Part shown: piece by piece, positions 61,854 through 64,000 of the stretch
Position numbering within the stretch: the first letter of the stretch is position 1
How the letters are laid out: each line of letters begins with the position of its first letter
Origin: Erythrobacter donghaensis
GTDB lineage: Bacteria; Pseudomonadota; Alphaproteobacteria; Sphingomonadales; Sphingomonadaceae
Direction of reading: 5' to 3'
DNA: 64,000 nt
Assembly (NCBI RefSeq): GCF_002155425.1
Contig: NZ_MUYG01000009.1
Span: 310,001 to 374,000, forward strand
Made by a program: the position numbers and the translations under genes
Notes under the pieces: model-generated
The model's database searches: none
What the model was told of the DNA's origin: nothing
What the model saw: the letters and a program-made list of their open reading frames with translations, nothing else

Positions 61854-63517
61854 ACCCCCTCCAGCAGCCGGTCCGCCTGAGCGCGTGCCTCGGGAGTCAC
61901 TTCCGCCCCCGACAGCATCCGCGCGATCTCCTCCTGCCGTCCGGCAGAATCGAGCAGCACTACGCTCGTCTTCGTCACCGTGCCGCTTGAGGCCTTGGCG
62001 ATGAAATAGTGCTGCACACCGCGCGCAGCGACCTGGGGCGAGTGCGTCACCGCCAGCAATTGGCCTTCGCGCGAGGCCAGCCGCGCGAGCCGCTCGCCGA
62101 TCGCGCTCGCCACCGCGCCGCCCACGCCGCGGTCGATTTCGTCGAAGATGATCGTCGCCGCCCCGCCCTGCTCGGCCAGTGCGACCTTGAGAGCGAGGAT
62201 GAAGCGCGAGAGTTCGCCCCCCGAAGCGATCTTGTTCAGCGGCGCGAAGTCCGCGCCTGGGTTGGTGGAGATCAGGAACTCCACGCTGTCCATGCCCGAA
62301 GCGCTCCAGCGGTCTTCCGGCAACACGGTGACTGCGGTGCGGAACCTTGCGGCATCGAGCTTGAGCGGGGCCAACTCACCCGCGACCGCTTCATCGAGCC
62401 GCCCTGCCCCCGCGACCCGCGCGGCGTGCGCGGCTTCGGCCAGCGCGACATAGGCAGTGCGCGCCTCCTTGGCGGCAGCTTCGAGCGCATCCAGCTGCGC
62501 CTCCCCGCCCTCGATCGCGTCGAGCCGCGCGCGCATGGTGCGCATCAGTTCGGGCAGATCGTCGACCTCGCAGCGATGCTTGCGGGCGGCGGCGCGCAGT
62601 TCGAACAGGCGCGTTTCGGCGCGTTCCAATTCGTGCGGATCGTGCACCAGTGCCTCGGCGGCGAGGCGCAGCTTGTCCTCGGCCTCGGTCGCTTCGATCA
62701 CCGCACGATCGAGCGCGGCGAGCGCTTCGGTCAGCAGCGCGTGCTGATCGGCGATCCGGTCAAGCTTGCGCGCCGCGACCCTCAAGGAAGCGAGTGGCGA
62801 ATCCGACCCGTCCCACACATGGCGCAGGGCCTCCAACTCGCCCGAGAGCTTCTCGCCCTTCTGCATGTCGGCACGAGTCAGCGCGAGGCGGTTTTCCTCG
62901 CCCGCGACCGGCTCCAGCTCGGTCAATTCGGCCAGATGGGCGATCAGCAGATCCTGATCAGCCTTGGCCTGTTCGACCGCATCGCGCGCCTCGGCCAGCT
63001 GCGCCTCGGCCCGCGCCCAGTCGGCATAGGCGCGCTCAAGCCCGGCGACGTCGGTCCCGGCATAGCGATCAAGCAGCGCCCGGTGCCCGCGCGGGTTGAC
63101 GAGGCCGCGGTCATCATGCTGGCCGTGGAGTTCAACCAGCGCAGGCGCGAGTTCGCGCAGCAGCGCGACGCTGGCGGGCTGATCATTGATGAAGGCCTTT
63201 GACCCGCCGTCAGCGCGCACCTGCCGCCGCACCATCAGCGGCTCGCCCGGTTCGATGGCGATATCGGCATCGTCGAGCGCGGCGGCGATTGCGGGCGGGA
63301 GCGCTGCGAATTCAAAGCTGGCGGTAACGCTCGCCTTGTCCTCGCCCGCGCGCACCAGAGCGCTGTCCGCACGGTCGCCCAGCACCAGCCCCAGCGCATC
63401 GAGCAGGATCGACTTGCCCGCCCCCGTCTCCCCGGTGAGCACGCCAAGCCCGCGCGCGAAATCGAGATCGAGCGCTTCGATGAGGACGATGTTGCGGATC
63501 GACAGGCGGGTCAGCAT
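61850..63517 (-). CDS. recN: DNA repair protein RecN
   Basis: 555-residue SMC-like ATPase acting at double-strand breaks. MLTRLSIRNIVLIEALDLDFARGLGVLTGETGAGKS holds Walker A (29-36), a central coiled coil interrupts the ATPase, and the C-terminal half has SGGELSRFILALKVALAE (signature) and IIFDEIDRGVGGAVA (Walker B). Full length, ATG start. Confidence 0.95.
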   Translation of the reverse strand: MLTRLSIRNIVLIEALDLDFARGLGVLTGETGAGKSILLDALGLVLGDRADSALVRAGEDKASVTASFEFAALPPAIAAALDDADIAIEPGEPLMVRRQVRADGGSKAFINDQPASVALLRELAPALVELHGQHDDRGLVNPRGHRALLDRYAGTDVAGLERAYADWARAEAQLAEARDAVEQAKADQDLLIAHLAELTELEPVAGEENRLALTRADMQKGEKLSGELEALRHVWDGSDSPLASLRVAARKLDRIADQHALLTEALAALDRAVIEATEAEDKLRLAAEALVHDPHELERAETRLFELRAAARKHRCEVDDLPELMRTMRARLDAIEGGEAQLDALEAAAKEARTAYVALAEAAHAARVAGAGRLDEAVAGELAPLKLDAARFRTAVTVLPEDRWSASGMDSVEFLISTNPGADFAPLNKIASGGELSRFILALKVALAEQGGAATIIFDEIDRGVGGAVASAIGERLARLASREGQLLAVTHSPQVAARGVQHYFIAKASSGTVTKTSVVLLDSAGRQEEIARMLSGAEVTPEARAQADRLLEGV

Positions 63518-63592
63518 GGGCGTGAGAACAGATAGCGCACAGACTGGCGCGCGTCACCTGAAGAACGCGCGCCAATCCCCAAGCGCAAGCGC

Positions 63593-64000
63593 CTATTCCC
63601 CGGCGGCGGGAACGGGCGCGTTCTTCACGTGGGTGTCGAACCAGTCGATCATCTCGGCCAGCGTGTGCAGCACCGACTCGCGCCCGCGATAGCCGTGGTC
63701 CTCGTGCGGCAGCATCACCAGCCGCGCGGTGCCGCCGGTGCCCTTGACCGCCGCGAACATGCGTTCGGACTGTTCGGGGAAGGTGCCGGGGTTGCTGTCG
63801 TTCTGGCCGTGGATGAACAGGATCGGCTCGTTGATCTTGTCGGCCGCCATGAAGGGGCTGAGGCGGTAATAGGTCTCCGGCGTATCCCAGAACACGCGCC
63901 GTTCAGACTGGAAGCCGAAGGGGGTGAGCGTGCGGTTATAGGCGCCCGAGCGTGCGATCCCGGCGCGGAACAGATCGCTGTGCGCCAGCAGGTGCCCGGT
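63593..64000 (-). CDS. S9 family prolyl oligopeptidase-type peptidase (N-terminal part outside window)
   Basis: Last 135 residues of a larger protein; the frame is open through base 64000. HLLAHSDLFRAGIARSGAYNRTLTPFGFQSE and PETYYRLSPFMAADKINEPILFIHGQND show the catalytic domain of an S9 acyl-aminoacyl or dipeptidyl peptidase; Asp in GQNDSNPG and His in HEDHGYRGRES complete the triad. The nucleophile serine lies past the window edge. Confidence 0.9.
   Translation of the reverse strand, partial: TGHLLAHSDLFRAGIARSGAYNRTLTPFGFQSERRVFWDTPETYYRLSPFMAADKINEPILFIHGQNDSNPGTFPEQSERMFAAVKGTGGTARLVMLPHEDHGYRGRESVLHTLAEMIDWFDTHVKNAPVPAAGE

Overview
The window is GC-rich, densely packed chromosomal DNA from an alphaproteobacterium, most likely order Sphingomonadales, family Erythrobacteraceae (Erythrobacter/Porphyrobacter type). 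This rests on protein style and context: an exosortase-A-associated gene set, an sdhC-sdhD-sdhA cluster, a single LolC/E-type permease next to lolD, sphingomonad-type 'GAGCTTGTCGAAG' and 'CTGAAC-GTTTCAG' intergenic repeats, and a PilZ gene behind a CtrA-like half site. I see no rRNA or tRNA genes, CRISPR arrays, prophages or transposases. It reads as core chromosome with a few small islands of unlike composition.

Layout. 1-3806: right edge of an exosortase A (EpsH/PEP-CTERM) locus, with an AMP-forming acyl-CoA ligase cut by the window edge and, divergently, an acyltransferase, an acyl carrier protein and hydrolases 2 and 1. 3803-9224 (minus): N-formylglutamate amidohydrolase-like gene, ilvD, a small lipoprotein, nnr, and a TrmA-family RNA methyltransferase. 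9235-12711 (minus): a structured repeat, ispE, two small exported or lipoprotein-like genes (one with a damaged 5' end copied from ispE), and ETF-ubiquinone oxidoreductase. 12827-15928 (plus): degenerate uracil-DNA-glycosylase-like gene, lytic transglycosylase, moaB. 15933-22245: an AT-richer membrane protein gene, a perfect parS match overlapping the start of a radical SAM gene, YbjN-like, DUF1330, GNAT and acyl-CoA ligase genes, and an OmpA-like porin with a strong terminator. 22321-28635 (minus): dnaE, glutathione peroxidase, a small ORF, lolD and its permease. 28851-31522 (plus): purF, an SDR, and PilZ behind tandem hairpins. 31553-37390: beta-lactamase-fold hydrolase, photolyase, a REP triplet, YdjM-type membrane protein, esterase-rppH pair, TPR protein. 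37453-42457 (minus): rsmB, guaB, M28 lipoprotein peptidase, SDR/BdhA. 42547-48766: YpfJ-like metallopeptidase and exported protein; a BlaI repressor/M56 sensor pair with a perfect 33-bp operator palindrome, divergent from an unusual phytase-like/cyclophilin fusion that converges on a legumain-like (C13) peptidase. 48846-52131 (minus): orphan gene, then sdhA-sdhD-sdhC without an adjacent sdhB. 52240-57496: SDR, prmA, Stealth sugar phosphotransferase, sterol-desaturase-like protein, SDR, degenerate CinA-like protein. 57493-64000 (minus): exported protein, ligA, a lipoprotein hydrolase and small membrane protein joined by a palindromic repeat that codes the end of one and the start of the other, recN, and the 3' part of an S9 peptidase.

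Most genes are housekeeping: isoprenoid, branched-chain amino acid and purine synthesis, replication and repair, lipoprotein export, respiration. The parts most worth a second look are the BlaI/M56 module with its fusion-protein neighbour, the parS site, the two exosortase-associated hydrolases lacking a serine nucleophile, the palindromic element that has become coding sequence, and the 33-bp ispE duplication.
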